Assembly: GCF_022347745.1 (NCBI RefSeq)
Contig: NZ_JAKRGC010000020.1
Location: 1-46,572, forward strand
Source of the DNA: Streptomyces sp. OfavH-34-F
Lineage (GTDB): Bacteria > Actinomycetota > Actinomycetes > Streptomycetales > Streptomycetaceae
Direction: 5' to 3'
Length of the DNA: 46,572 bases
This document shows, in pieces, positions 34,027 through 41,788 of the stretch. Positions within the stretch are counted from its first letter, which is position 1; each line of letters starts with the position of its first letter. The notes beneath the pieces were generated by a model. That model worked only from the letters and a program-made list of their open reading frames with translations, was not told the DNA's origin and did no database searches. The translations under genes were made by a program, and so were the position numbers.

Positions 34027-35484
34027 TCAGTCCTCGCGGAGGGCGCGGACCGCCTCCTCCACGCGCTTGCCGTACTCGGGGTCGGCGGCGTGGAAGTGCG
34101 CGATGTTCTTCTCGATCACGTCGTCCCGGGAGACCTGGGACAGGCCGCCCGCGATGTTGGCGATGAGCCGGTCCTTCTCCTCGGCCGACATCAGCCGGTA
34201 CAGCTCGCCCGCCTGGAAGAAGTCGTCGTCCTTGCTGTGGGCGGGCGCCTCGTGGGTGCCGGTCCAGCCCTGCACGGGGAGCGGGGCGGAGAGCGGGGCG
34301 TCCGTCTGGGCGGGGCCCGCGTACGAGTTGGGCTCGTAGTTCTTGTCGTGGCGCGAGCCGTACCGCGTGGCGTGGAGGCCGTCGCGGCCGTAGTTGTCCG
34401 CGGTGGCGGCGCGCGGCGCGTTCACCGGGAGCTGGGTGTGGTTGATGCCCAGGCGGTAGCGCTGGGCGTCCGCGTAGGCGAACAGGCGGCCCTGGAGCAT
34501 CTTGTCCGGGGACGGCCCGATGCCGGGCACGAAGTTGTTCGGCGAGAACGCGGCCTGCTCGACCTCCGCGAACACGTTGTCCGGGTTGCGGTCCAGGACC
34601 AGCCGGCCCACCCGCTGGAGCGGGTAGTCCGCGTGCGGCCACACCTTCGTCACGTCGAACGGGTTGAAGCGGTAGTCCGCCGCCTCGGCGGCCGGCATCA
34701 GCTGCACGTACAGCGTCCAGGACGGATTCATGCCGCGCTCGATGGACTGGAGGAGGTCCGTCTGGTGCGAGTTGGCGTCCTTGCCGACGAGTTCGGCGGC
34801 CTGCTCGGCGGAGAGCGAGCGCACCCCCTGGTTCGTCTTGAAGTGGTACTTCACGAAGTGGGCCTCGCCCGCCGCGTTCGTCCACTGGTAGGTGTGCGAG
34901 CCGAAGCCGTTCATGTGGCGGTAGGAGGCGGGGATGCCCCGGTCGCCCATCAGCCAGGTCACCTGGTGCGTGGCCTCGGGGGAGTTGGCCCAGAAGTCCC
35001 AGACGTTGTCCGGCTCCTGGCGGCCCGTGAACGGGTCGCGCTTCTGCGAGTGGATGAAGTCGGGGAACTTGATCGGGTCCTTGATGAAGAAGACCGGGGT
35101 GTTGTTCCCGACGAGGTCGTAGTTGCCCTCGTTCGTATAGAACTTGACGGCGAAACCGCGCGGGTCGCGCACCGCGTCCGCGCCGCCCAGCGAGTCGGCG
35201 ACCGTGGAGAAGCGCAGGAACGTCTCGGTGCGGCGCCCCACCTCGGAGAGGAAGTCGGCGCGGGTGTACGCGGTGACGTCGTCGGTCACCTCGAAGTAGC
35301 CGTACGCGCCGGAGCCGCGGGCGTGCACCACGCGCTCCGGGATGCGCTCCCGGTTGAAGCGGGCGAGCTTCTCCAGGAGATGGCCGTCCTGGAGGAGGAT
35401 CGGGCCTCCGGCACCCGCGGTGGCGGAGTTCTGGTTGTCGGCGACCGGGGCGCCGGACTCGGTCGTAAGCACACGCTGCGTCAT
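34027..35484 (-). CDS. Monofunctional heme catalase (clade 3, small subunit)
   Basis: The protein has 485 aa from the ATG at 35484 ([11 protein letters not shown]); GGAAGG lies 13 nt upstream. It decomposes H2O2. Key elements are the active-site His in [17 protein letters not shown], the [20 protein letters not shown] segment, the distal Asn in [20 protein letters not shown], and the proximal heme Tyr in [20 protein letters not shown]. The length is that of small-subunit catalases. Its promoter shares a 25-bp identical element with the uricase operon, so it is probably induced along with urate oxidation to remove the H2O2 uricase makes. It faces the tartronate semialdehyde reductase gene, which is on the same strand upstream. 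Confidence 0.96.
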   Translation of the reverse strand: MTQRVLTTESGAPVADNQNSATAGAGGPILLQDGHLLEKLARFNRERIPERVVHARGSGAYGYFEVTDDVTAYTRADFLSEVGRRTETFLRFSTVADSLGGADAVRDPRGFAVKFYTNEGNYDLVGNNTPVFFIKDPIKFPDFIHSQKRDPFTGRQEPDNVWDFWANSPEATHQVTWLMGDRGIPASYRHMNGFGSHTYQWTNAAGEAHFVKYHFKTNQGVRSLSAEQAAELVGKDANSHQTDLLQSIERGMNPSWTLYVQLMPAAEAADYRFNPFDVTKVWPHADYPLQRVGRLVLDRNPDNVFAEVEQAAFSPNNFVPGIGPSPDKMLQGRLFAYADAQRYRLGINHTQLPVNAPRAATADNYGRDGLHATRYGSRHDKNYEPNSYAGPAQTDAPLSAPLPVQGWTGTHEAPAHSKDDDFFQAGELYRLMSAEEKDRLIANIAGGLSQVSRDDVIEKNIAHFHAADPEYGKRVEEAVRALRED

Positions 35485-35559
35485 GGTGTCGGGGCGACCT
35501 TCCGTACGGGAGCTGCTGGAACTGCGACGGCCGTGGGCCGGAGTGCGGGTGTGTCCGGG

Positions 35560-35605
35560 AGCGTAGGGAGGCCCCGAACCCGACGTCAACAGTTTGTTGA
35601 AATTC
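35560..35605 (-). promoter_or_regulatory. Catalase promoter with TCAACA-N3-TGTTGA operator
   Basis: Read on the minus strand, TTGACG (35589-35584), 18 nt, and TACGCT (35565-35560) make a promoter. The inverted repeat TCAACA-AAC-TGTTGA (35600-35586) overlaps its -35 box. The 25 bp from 35581 to 35605 are identical, in opposite orientation, to 39671-39695 before uraD. Overlap with the -35 box suggests repression. Confidence 0.75.
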
Positions 35606-35701
35606 TTGGGGGAGTGGTGTTCCGGACGGTGCCGGCGCCTGGGCGCGACAGGACAGGTGTCAGCGCCGGCACCGCCCGGAAGTCTGGAGAGGGGCGAGCG
35701 G

Positions 35702-36601
35702 TCAGTCCCTCAGGGGCACGCCGGAGAGGCGCTCGACCCCGCGCAGCAGCGCCGAGTGGTCCAGGCCGCCGTCGCCCTGGGCGCGCAGCGAGGCGACCAG
35801 TTGGGCGACCACACCGCCCACCGGCAGCGCCGCGCCGACGTTGCGGGCGGCGTCCGTCACGATGCCCATGTCCTTGTGGTGCAGGTCGATCCGGAAGCCC
35901 GGTGCGAAGTCGCGGCCCAGGAAGTTGTCCTTCTTGCGGGTCAGGACCGTCGAGCCGGCCAGGCCGCCGTTGAGGACGTCCAGCGCGGCCGACAGGTCCA
36001 CCCCGGACTTCTCCAGGAAGACCACGGCCTCGGCGCACGCCTGGATGTTCACCGCGACGATCAGCTGGTTGGCGGCCTTCACCGTCTGGCCGGAGCCGTG
36101 CGGGCCGCAGAGCACGATCGTCTTGCCGAGCGCTTCGAGCAGCGGCTTCGCGGCGTCGAAGTCGGCCTGCTCGCCGCCCACCATGATGGACAGCACGGCC
36201 TCGATCGCACCGGCCTCGCCGCCGGACACCGGGGCGTCGAGGACCCGGACGCCCTTCTCGGCGGCGTTCTTCGCGAGGTCCACGGAGGTCTGCGGGGTGA
36301 TCGAGGACATGTCGATCAGCAGGGCGCCGCGCCTCGCGTGCGCCAGGATGCCGTCGGGGCCGTACGCGATGGCCTCGACCTGCGGGGACGCCGGCACCAT
36401 CGTGATGATCACGTCCGCGTCGCGCACCGCCTCGGCGATCGAGGAGGCGCCGGTCCCGCCGGCCGCGGCCAGCCGGTCGATCTTGTCCTGCTCCAGGGTG
36501 TAGCCGGTGACGTCGTAACCGGCCTTGATCAGGTTCTCGGACATGGGCGAGCCCATGATGCCGAGTCCGATCCACGCAACCTTGGGGAGGTTGTCACTCA
36601 T
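35702..36601 (-). CDS. glxR: Tartronate semialdehyde reductase (2-hydroxy-3-oxopropionate reductase)
   Basis: The protein has 299 aa. It is a beta-hydroxyacid dehydrogenase: the N-terminal dinucleotide loop is [20 protein letters not shown], the substrate motif is [20 protein letters not shown], and the catalytic Lys is in [15 protein letters not shown]. It reduces tartronate semialdehyde, made by Gcl, to D-glycerate with NAD(P)H. The start lies 38 nt after the hyi stop, so hyi-glxR is an operon controlled from the hyi promoter. Closely related 3-hydroxyisobutyrate dehydrogenases look similar; the pathway context decides the name. Confidence 0.92.
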   Translation of the reverse strand: MSDNLPKVAWIGLGIMGSPMSENLIKAGYDVTGYTLEQDKIDRLAAAGGTGASSIAEAVRDADVIITMVPASPQVEAIAYGPDGILAHARRGALLIDMSSITPQTSVDLAKNAAEKGVRVLDAPVSGGEAGAIEAVLSIMVGGEQADFDAAKPLLEALGKTIVLCGPHGSGQTVKAANQLIVAVNIQACAEAVVFLEKSGVDLSAALDVLNGGLAGSTVLTRKKDNFLGRDFAPGFRIDLHHKDMGIVTDAARNVGAALPVGGVVAQLVASLRAQGDGGLDHSALLRGVERLSGVPLRD

Positions 36602-36639
36602 GAGGGTGCCTTCCGATCGGCGTGTGTACGGGGGGCTCC

Positions 36640-37485
36640 TCAGGCCCGTGCGGCGGGGCGCGCGGCGGGCGGGAGCCAGTCGAAGGACTCGGCGCTGGGG
36701 CGGTCGCCGGGCTTGTACTCCAGCCCGACCCACCCCTCGTAACCGGCCTTCGCCAGCTCGTCGAGGAGCTGCTCCAGGGGGAGCGAGCCGGTGCCGGGCG
36801 CGCCGCGGCCCGGGTTGTCGGCGATCTGGACGTGACCCGTCCGGTCGGCGTACGCGGCGATGACCTCGCTCAGGTCCTCGCCGTTCATCGACAGGTGGTA
36901 CAGGTCCAGCAGGAACTTGGCGTTGCCGAGGCCGGTCGCGGCGTTGACCCGGTCCACGACCTCGATCCCGGCCGGGGCGCTCACCAGCGGATAGTGCGGC
37001 GACTCCGGCGCGTTCAGGGTCTCGATCAGCAGCACCGCGCCGATCCGGTCGGCGGCGCGGGCGGCCAGCACCAGGTTCTCCAGGGCGAGTTCGTCCTGGA
37101 CGGCCGGGTCCACGCCGTCCACGCGGTTGCCGTAGAGCGCGTTGAGCGCCCGGCAGCCCACCGAGGCGGCGAAGCCGGCCGCCACCTCGATGTTGGCGCG
37201 GAAGCGGTCCGACTCCTCGCCGGGCACGGACAGCGCGCCGCGGTCCGGGCCGGGGAGCCGGCCGGCGTAGAAGTTCAGGCCCACCAGCTGGGTGCCGGCC
37301 TCGTCGAGCGCCTTCCTGAGCGCGTCGAGTTCGGCCTGCTCGGGGGTGGGGGTCTCGATCCAGGGCCACCACAGCTCGACCGCCGTGAAGCCGGCCGCGG
37401 CGGCTGCCGCGGGACGCTCCAGGAGCGGGAGTTCCGTGAAGAGGATCGACAGGTTCACATCGAAGCGCTGGTCCGGGTAGCCCAT
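36640..37485 (-). CDS. hyi: Hydroxypyruvate isomerase, TIM-barrel
   Basis: The protein has 281 aa, from an ATG at 37485. GGAGCG lies upstream. It is a xylose-isomerase-like TIM barrel: FDVNLSILFTELPLLERPAA, AGFTAVELWWPWIETPTPEQ, VLLIETLNAPESPHYPLVS and FLLDLYHLSMNGEDLSEVIA (metal-binding Glu, Asp and His are in these strands), ending with EGWVGLEYKPGDRP. It interconverts hydroxypyruvate and tartronate semialdehyde, next to glxR in the glycerate pathway. The C-terminal tail (LPPAARPAARA) is not conserved. Confidence 0.92.
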   Translation of the reverse strand: MGYPDQRFDVNLSILFTELPLLERPAAAAAAGFTAVELWWPWIETPTPEQAELDALRKALDEAGTQLVGLNFYAGRLPGPDRGALSVPGEESDRFRANIEVAAGFAASVGCRALNALYGNRVDGVDPAVQDELALENLVLAARAADRIGAVLLIETLNAPESPHYPLVSAPAGIEVVDRVNAATGLGNAKFLLDLYHLSMNGEDLSEVIAAYADRTGHVQIADNPGRGAPGTGSLPLEQLLDELAKAGYEGWVGLEYKPGDRPSAESFDWLPPAARPAARA

Positions 37486-37502
37486 GAGGGGTTCGGCGCT
37501 CC

Positions 37503-37517
37503 TTCCGTATTGCGGAA
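37503..37517. promoter_or_regulatory. 5-5-5 palindromic operator of hyi-glxR (AllR-like)
   Basis: TTCCG-TATTG-CGGAA lies 17 bp before the hyi start and about 20 nt downstream of its -10 box. On the minus strand it reads TTCCGCAATACGGAA, differing in one base from the gcl site at 17145. The preceding AGCAGAAACAAAC also resembles AACAGAAGAGACT before the gcl site. The same regulator, probably AllR, should bind both. Confidence 0.7.
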
Positions 37518-37537
37518 GTTTGTTTCTGCTTAACGGA

Positions 37538-37567
37538 AGATTGCCCGGCGGGTGGCGAGGCTGTCAA
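37538..37567 (-). promoter_or_regulatory. Putative hyi-glxR promoter
   Basis: On the minus strand TTGACA (37567-37562), a perfect -35 box, is followed after 18 nt by CAATCT (37543-37538). The operator lies downstream of the start point, in the same arrangement as at gcl. Confidence 0.6.
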
Positions 37568-37606
37568 GGGGTGTCCGCGACTCGGGCCGACAGATCGGTC
37601 CTGTTG

Positions 37607-37621
37607 TTGCGTCCTGCGCAA
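37607..37621. promoter_or_regulatory. TTGCG-N5-CGCAA inverted repeat upstream of the lactonase
   Basis: A second 5-5-5 palindrome, TTGCG-TCCTG-CGCAA, sits between the divergent hyi and lactonase genes. It has the same layout as the AllR-like sites but a different third base in each arm. It could be a diverged copy or a site for another regulator of the lactonase gene. Confidence 0.4.
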
Positions 37622-37709
37622 TGGCCGGTGCGTGTCTTGCGGGCGGATGCGGAGGCGGCCACTGTGGCTGACACATCGACGCGACCGACCCCCCCACGAG
37701 GTGCTTCGC

Positions 37710-38879
37710 ATGACGTCCCCCACCAGCCGCCGCACCCTGCTCGGCGCCCTTCTCGCGGGCGGCGCCCTCACCGCCGCCCCCGGCATCGCGCGCTCCGCCG
37801 GCCACCCCGCGACCACCCGCCCGCCACGCCCCGCCCGGCCCGCGGCCCTCCGCACCGGCACCCTGTTCCTCGGCACCTACACCCCGGCCGGCCCCGGCAT
37901 CGGGGTGGCCGCGTACGACAGCGCGTCCGGGCGCATCACCGCCCGCACCCCCGTCACCGGCGTGCAGAACCCCTCGTACCTCGCCCTCCACCCCACCGGC
38001 GGCACGCTGTACGCCGTGAACGAGCAGTGGAGCGGCGGCGTCACCGCCGTCGCCCTCGGCGGTGACGGCACCTTCCGGGTCCTCGGCACCCGCTCCACCG
38101 GCGGCTCCGGGCCCTGTCACCTCTCGGTGCACCCGAGCGGGCGCTGGCTGCTCACCGCCCACTACACCTCGGGCAGCGTCGCCGTGCACCCGCTCGCCGC
38201 CGACGGCTCCATCGGGGAACGCACCGACCTCGTCGCCCACACCTCGCCCGCCCCCGGGCCCGGCCAGTCCGGCCCCCACGCGCACCAGATCGTCACCGCG
38301 CCCGACGGCAACCACGTCCTCGCCACCGACCTCGGCAACGACACGGTGTACACCTACCGGCTCGACCAGGCGCGCGGCACGCTGCGACAGCTCTCGTACG
38401 CGCGACTGCGGCCGGGCGCCGGACCCCGCCATCTGGCCTTCCACCCGGGCGGCCGCCACGCCTACCTGGCCTGCGAGGTCGACAACACGGCCGTCGTCTG
38501 CGGCTACGACCCCGCCACCGGCCGGCTCACGCCGGGCGCCCCGCAGTCCACCGGCACCGGCGCCGCGACCAGCTACCCCGCCCAGTTCCTGGTCACCGCC
38601 GACGGCCGGTTCGCCTACCTCGCCAACCGGGGCCACAACAGCATCGCCCGGTACGCCGTCGAGGGCGGCGGGGCCGCGCTGCGCCTGCTCGACACCGTGC
38701 CGGCCGGGGGCGACTTCCCCCGGCACACCGCGTTCTCGCCGGACGGCACCCTGCTGTTCGCCGCCAACCAGCGCTCCGGCACCGTCACCGTCCTCCGGGT
38801 CGACGCGGCCTCCGGCGCGCTGACCCCGGCCGGCGCCCCGTACACCGCGCCGTCGGCGGTCTGCGTGCTACCGCTTTAG
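37710..38879 (+). CDS. Lactonase family beta-propeller protein, Tat-exported
   Basis: The protein has 389 aa, with GAGGTG before the ATG. A twin-Arg signal (SRRTLLGALLAGGALTAAPG, then IARSA) directs export. The rest is a seven-bladed propeller of the Lactonase/YbhE (6-phosphogluconolactonase-like) family: GTLFLGTYTPAGPGIGVAAY, NPSYLALHPTGGTLYAVNEQ, GPCHLSVHPSGRWLLTAHYT, GPHAHQIVTAPDGNHVLATD and GPRHLAFHPGGRHAYLACEV. Exported members are not likely to act on sugar phosphates; many are called lactonases by fold only. It is divergent from hyi. A link with ureide catabolism is positional. Confidence 0.85.
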   Translation: MTSPTSRRTLLGALLAGGALTAAPGIARSAGHPATTRPPRPARPAALRTGTLFLGTYTPAGPGIGVAAYDSASGRITARTPVTGVQNPSYLALHPTGGTLYAVNEQWSGGVTAVALGGDGTFRVLGTRSTGGSGPCHLSVHPSGRWLLTAHYTSGSVAVHPLAADGSIGERTDLVAHTSPAPGPGQSGPHAHQIVTAPDGNHVLATDLGNDTVYTYRLDQARGTLRQLSYARLRPGAGPRHLAFHPGGRHAYLACEVDNTAVVCGYDPATGRLTPGAPQSTGTGAATSYPAQFLVTADGRFAYLANRGHNSIARYAVEGGGAALRLLDTVPAGGDFPRHTAFSPDGTLLFAANQRSGTVTVLRVDAASGALTPAGAPYTAPSAVCVLPL

Positions 38880-38960
38880 GCCGCGGGCGCGCGGGCGCTA
38901 GGGTCGAGCCCGAGCCGCGGGGGGCCGCCCCGGACGCGGCGGACGCAGCAGGGAGGCACC

Positions 38961-39212
38961 ATGCGCTTGAGGGTGGAATTCACCACCGAGCCCTTCGATC
39001 TCGACGAGGCGCCCGCGCACGCGGTCGTCGCCCGCGAGGTGATCCAGTCGGCCGAGCTGGACGCCGTGGACGTCGGGCCGTTCGGCAACACGGCCGAGGG
39101 CGGCGCCGACCAGGTGCTGACCGCCGCGGACAGCCTGCTGCGGCAGGCGCTGGCATCGGGTGCCACGCGGGTCTCCCTCCAGGTCAACGTCATCGGGGAG
39201 GACCCGAAGTGA
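38961..39212 (+). CDS. Thiamine-binding-like small protein (MTH1187/YkoF fold)
   Basis: The protein has 83 aa, with GGGAGG 5 nt before the ATG. The string RVEFTTEPFDLDEAPAHAVV, followed by LDAVDVGPFGNTAEGGADQV and ATRVSLQVNVIG, fits the ferredoxin-like fold of MTH1187/Thiamine_BP small proteins. Some members bind thiamine or related molecules. It overlaps the HTH gene by 4 nt (GTGA), so the pair may form a ligand sensor and regulator. Gcl requires thiamine diphosphate, but that link is speculative. Confidence 0.7.
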   Translation: MRLRVEFTTEPFDLDEAPAHAVVAREVIQSAELDAVDVGPFGNTAEGGADQVLTAADSLLRQALASGATRVSLQVNVIGEDPK

Positions 39213-39586
39213 CCGGACCGGGGGACCACCCCCTCGTCGCCGCCGTGAAGCCGCTCGCCGACGCGATGGGCGCCGAACTGGTCGGACCGGACGAGGCGCG
39301 CGCCGACGACGTGGTGCTGGCCTGGGAGGGCCGGGACGTGGTGGCGGTCCGGCTGCCGCAGCTCTCGGAGTCGCTGGACCACATCCTGGCCGCGATGGAG
39401 CGCCGGCACGGCATGCCGCTGGCCGAGCTGGACCGCAAGGCCAAGCAGGAGGCCGTCCGGCTGCTGGAGGCACGCGGTGCCTTCTCCGTACGGCACGGCG
39501 TCGAGACCGTGGCCGGCGCCCTGGGGGTCTCCAGGTTCACCGTCTACAACTACCTGAACAGGGAAAACGCCGCCAAGAGCGGGTAG
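39209..39586 (+). CDS. Small HTH regulator, DauR/YheO-like (HTH_22)
   Basis: The protein has 125 aa from a GTG that overlaps the previous stop. The C-terminal part (AELDRKAKQEAVRLLEARGA, then VRHGVETVAGALGVSRFTVY and NYLNR) is the HTH_22 domain of DauR/YheO-type regulators. The N-terminal 60 residues (PLADAMGAELVGPDEARADD, VVLAWEGRDVVAVRLPQLSE) are much shorter than the usual YheO PAS-like domain. The next downstream operon is the urate operon, after a terminator and the TCAACA operator. This protein is the nearest candidate to bind that operator, although other regulators cannot be excluded. Confidence 0.78.
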   Translation: MTGPGDHPLVAAVKPLADAMGAELVGPDEARADDVVLAWEGRDVVAVRLPQLSESLDHILAAMERRHGMPLAELDRKAKQEAVRLLEARGAFSVRHGVETVAGALGVSRFTVYNYLNRENAAKSG

Positions 39587-39624
39587 TTGGGCCGCTCCTG
39601 CGCGGGTGGCCGACAGGTGAGCGG

Positions 39625-39660
39625 AAGGGCCGCCGTCCGGACGACCGGGCGGCGGCCCTT
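39625..39660 (+). terminator. Terminator after the HTH_22 gene
   Basis: AAGGGCCGCCGTCC (39625-39638) pairs with GGGCGGCGGCCCTT (39647-39660), with one G-U-type mismatch, around an 8-nt loop. It is a strong hairpin, 38 nt after the stop, that separates the HTH gene from the urate operon. Confidence 0.7.
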
Positions 39661-39670
39661 TCCGTGAACG

Positions 39671-39716
39671 GAATTTCAACAAACTGTTGACGTCGTGTTG
39701 CCGAGGGCGTTAGCTA
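39671..39716 (+). promoter_or_regulatory. Urate operon promoter with TCAACA-N3-TGTTGA operator
   Basis: TTGACG (39687-39692), 18 nt, and TAGCTA (39711-39716) form the promoter. The inverted repeat TCAACA-AAC-TGTTGA (39676-39690) overlaps its -35 box. The 25 bp at 39671-39695 are identical to the catalase promoter element at 35581-35605, and the -10 spacing is the same. Confidence 0.75.
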
Positions 39717-39763
39717 TCCGCAGCCCGACCAACGCACAGCGAGGAACAGCCACGGAGGCTCCC

Positions 39764-40273
39764 GTGACTTCGAGCTCCACGCCGGGCCTCGCCCGGTTCA
39801 ACACCCTGGCGGACAACGAGGCGGCCGCCGCACTGCACGAGGTGTGCGCCAGTGCGGCCTGGGCACGAGCGATCCTCGCCCACCGCCCGTACGCCACCAC
39901 CGAAGCCCTGCTCTCCGCGAGCGACACCGCCACGGCGGCACTCGGCGCGGACGACCTGGCCGCGGCCATGGCCGGTCACCCCCCGATCGGCCGGCCCGTG
40001 CCCGGTGACCCGACCTCCTCCCGCGAGCAGCGGGGGATGGCCGGGGCCTCCGAGGAGCTCAAGGCCGAGATGCTCGAACTCAACCTGGCCTACCAGGAGC
40101 GGTTCGGACACGTCTTCCTGATCTGCGCCACCGGCGCCACCGGTGAGCAGATGCGCGACGCGGTCAAGGCGCGGCTCGGCAACCCGCCCGAACGGGAGCG
40201 GGGGATCGTGCGCACCGAACTGGGCAGGATCAACCGCATCCGCCTCACCCGCCTCGTCACGGAAGACGCGTAA
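39764..40273 (+). CDS. uraD: OHCU decarboxylase
   Basis: The protein has 169 aa. The GTG at 39764 has GGAGG 5 nt upstream. It decarboxylates 2-oxo-4-hydroxy-4-carboxy-5-ureidoimidazoline to S-allantoin, the last step of urate oxidation. It shows the family pattern: FNTLADNEAAAALHEVCAS, the catalytic His72 in AGHPPIGRP, and YQERFGHVFLICATGATGEQ. It is first in the operon uraD-uraH-uricase. The uraH start follows 19 nt later. Confidence 0.93.
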   Translation: MTSSSTPGLARFNTLADNEAAAALHEVCASAAWARAILAHRPYATTEALLSASDTATAALGADDLAAAMAGHPPIGRPVPGDPTSSREQRGMAGASEELKAEMLELNLAYQERFGHVFLICATGATGEQMRDAVKARLGNPPERERGIVRTELGRINRIRLTRLVTEDA

Positions 40274-40292
40274 CAGAAGGAGAGTGAAGGGC

Positions 40293-40685
40293 TTGAGCAC
40301 CTTCGCCACCGCATCGGTGTCCACCCACATCCTGGACACCAGCATCGGCCGCCCCGCCGCGGACGTCCCCGTCTCGCTCGCCGCCCGCTCGGGCCGCGAC
40401 GCGGACTGGGTGGCCCTCGGCGGCTCCGCGACCGATGCGGACGGGCGCTGCAAGGATCTGCCGGCCCTGCCGGAAGGCACCACCCACGTACGGCTCGACT
40501 TCGAGACCGAGCCCTACTTCACCGCCAAGAAGCAAGCCGAGGCGCAGCAGGACGCCCCCCGCGTAAGGGACAGCGGCGCGTTCTTCCCGGAGGTGGCGAT
40601 CACCTTCGCCGTCACTCCGGGCGAGCACTACCACGTACCGCTGCTGCTCAACCCGTTCGGCTACTCCGTATACCGAGGGAGCTAG
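40293..40685 (+). CDS. uraH: 5-hydroxyisourate hydrolase (transthyretin-like)
   Basis: The protein has 130 aa from the TTG at 40293, with AAGGAG 10 nt upstream; an in-frame GTG 9 nt earlier is too near that site. It hydrolyses 5-hydroxyisourate to OHCU. The transthyretin-related signatures are SVSTHILDTSIGRPAADVPV at the start, DADGRCKDLP, and the C-terminal tetrapeptide YRGS, which tells HIU hydrolase from transthyretin. Uricase starts 7 nt after its stop, so the two are coupled. Confidence 0.93.
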   Translation: MSTFATASVSTHILDTSIGRPAADVPVSLAARSGRDADWVALGGSATDADGRCKDLPALPEGTTHVRLDFETEPYFTAKKQAEAQQDAPRVRDSGAFFPEVAITFAVTPGEHYHVPLLLNPFGYSVYRGS

Positions 40686-40692
40686 CAGACAC

Positions 40693-41616
40693 ATGCCCAC
40701 GATGCTCGGCCAGAACCAGTACGGCAAGGCAGAGACCCGCGTCCTCAGGGTCGTGCGGGACGGCGACACCCACCACCTCAAGGACCTGAACGTATCGGTC
40801 GCCCTCTCCGGCGACATGGACGACGTCCACTACTCCGGCTCCAACGCGCACGTCCTGCCCACGGACACCACCAAGAACACGGTGTTCGCCTTCGCCAAGG
40901 AACACGGCATCGACTCCGCCGAGCAGTTCGGCATCCACCTCGCGCGGCACTTCGTGACCTCGCAGGAGCCGATCCGGCGGGCGCGCATCCGCATCGAGGA
41001 GTACGCCTGGGACCGGATCGCCACCTCCGACGCCAACTCCCGCTTCATCGGCGCCGACGAGGTCAAGCACTCGTTCGTCCGCCGGAACCAGGAGATCCGC
41101 ACCACCCAGGTCACCTTCGACGGCGAGGGCTGGCAGGTCATCTCCGGGCTCAAGGACCTGACCGTGCTGAACTCGACCAACTCCGAGTTCTGGGGCTACG
41201 TCAAGGACAAGTACACGACGCTCAAGGAGGCGTACGACCGCATCCTCGCGACCGACGTCTCCGCCCGCTGGCGCTACAACTGGACCAGCGACGAGCAGCG
41301 CATGCCGAACTGGGAGAAGTCCTACCAGCAGGCGCGCAAGCACATGCTGCACGCCTTCGCCGAGACGTACTCGCTCTCGCTCCAGCAGACCCTGTACCAG
41401 ATGGGGTCGCGCATCATCGAGCACCGCAGCGAGATCGACGAGATCCGCTTCTCGCTCCCGAACAACCACCACTTCCTGGTGGACCTGGAGCCGTTCGGCC
41501 TCAAGAACGACAACGAGGTGTACTTCGCGGCCGACCGCCCGTACGGGCTCATCGAGGGCACCGTCCTGCGCGACGGCGTCGAGCCGCAGATCCCCGTGGA
41601 CCTGACCAACCTCTGA
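40693..41616 (+). CDS. Urate oxidase (factor-independent uricase)
   Basis: The protein has 307 aa. It is a cofactor-free T-fold oxidase that turns urate and O2 into 5-hydroxyisourate and H2O2. Catalytic Lys12 (QNQYGKAETRVLRV) and Thr57 in HVLPTDTTKNTVFAFAKEH are visible, as are LKDLTVLNSTNSEFWGYVKD and the C-terminal EVYFAADRPYGLIEGTVLR. The H2O2 it releases explains the catalase sharing the operon's promoter element. The length is the usual one. Confidence 0.96.
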   Translation: MPTMLGQNQYGKAETRVLRVVRDGDTHHLKDLNVSVALSGDMDDVHYSGSNAHVLPTDTTKNTVFAFAKEHGIDSAEQFGIHLARHFVTSQEPIRRARIRIEEYAWDRIATSDANSRFIGADEVKHSFVRRNQEIRTTQVTFDGEGWQVISGLKDLTVLNSTNSEFWGYVKDKYTTLKEAYDRILATDVSARWRYNWTSDEQRMPNWEKSYQQARKHMLHAFAETYSLSLQQTLYQMGSRIIEHRSEIDEIRFSLPNNHHFLVDLEPFGLKNDNEVYFAADRPYGLIEGTVLRDGVEPQIPVDLTNL

Positions 41617-41788
41617 CGCGGCACCACGCCGGCGCCCGCCCGTACCGTCGCGGACGGGCACCGGCCGGGCCGCAGGGACGCACCGAGCGTTCCGCCACCC
41701 TCTCGGCACCCACGGCCGCACCGCCGTGGCACTCAAATCTCCCCAGGGTCCTGCCGTGCCCACATCCCGGAAGAGAGAAGGAAGCACC

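Noticed and set aside
33862..35973. 703-codon open frame antisense to the catalase gene
   Set aside because: It covers the full catalase gene in the opposite frame and has no recognisable domain.
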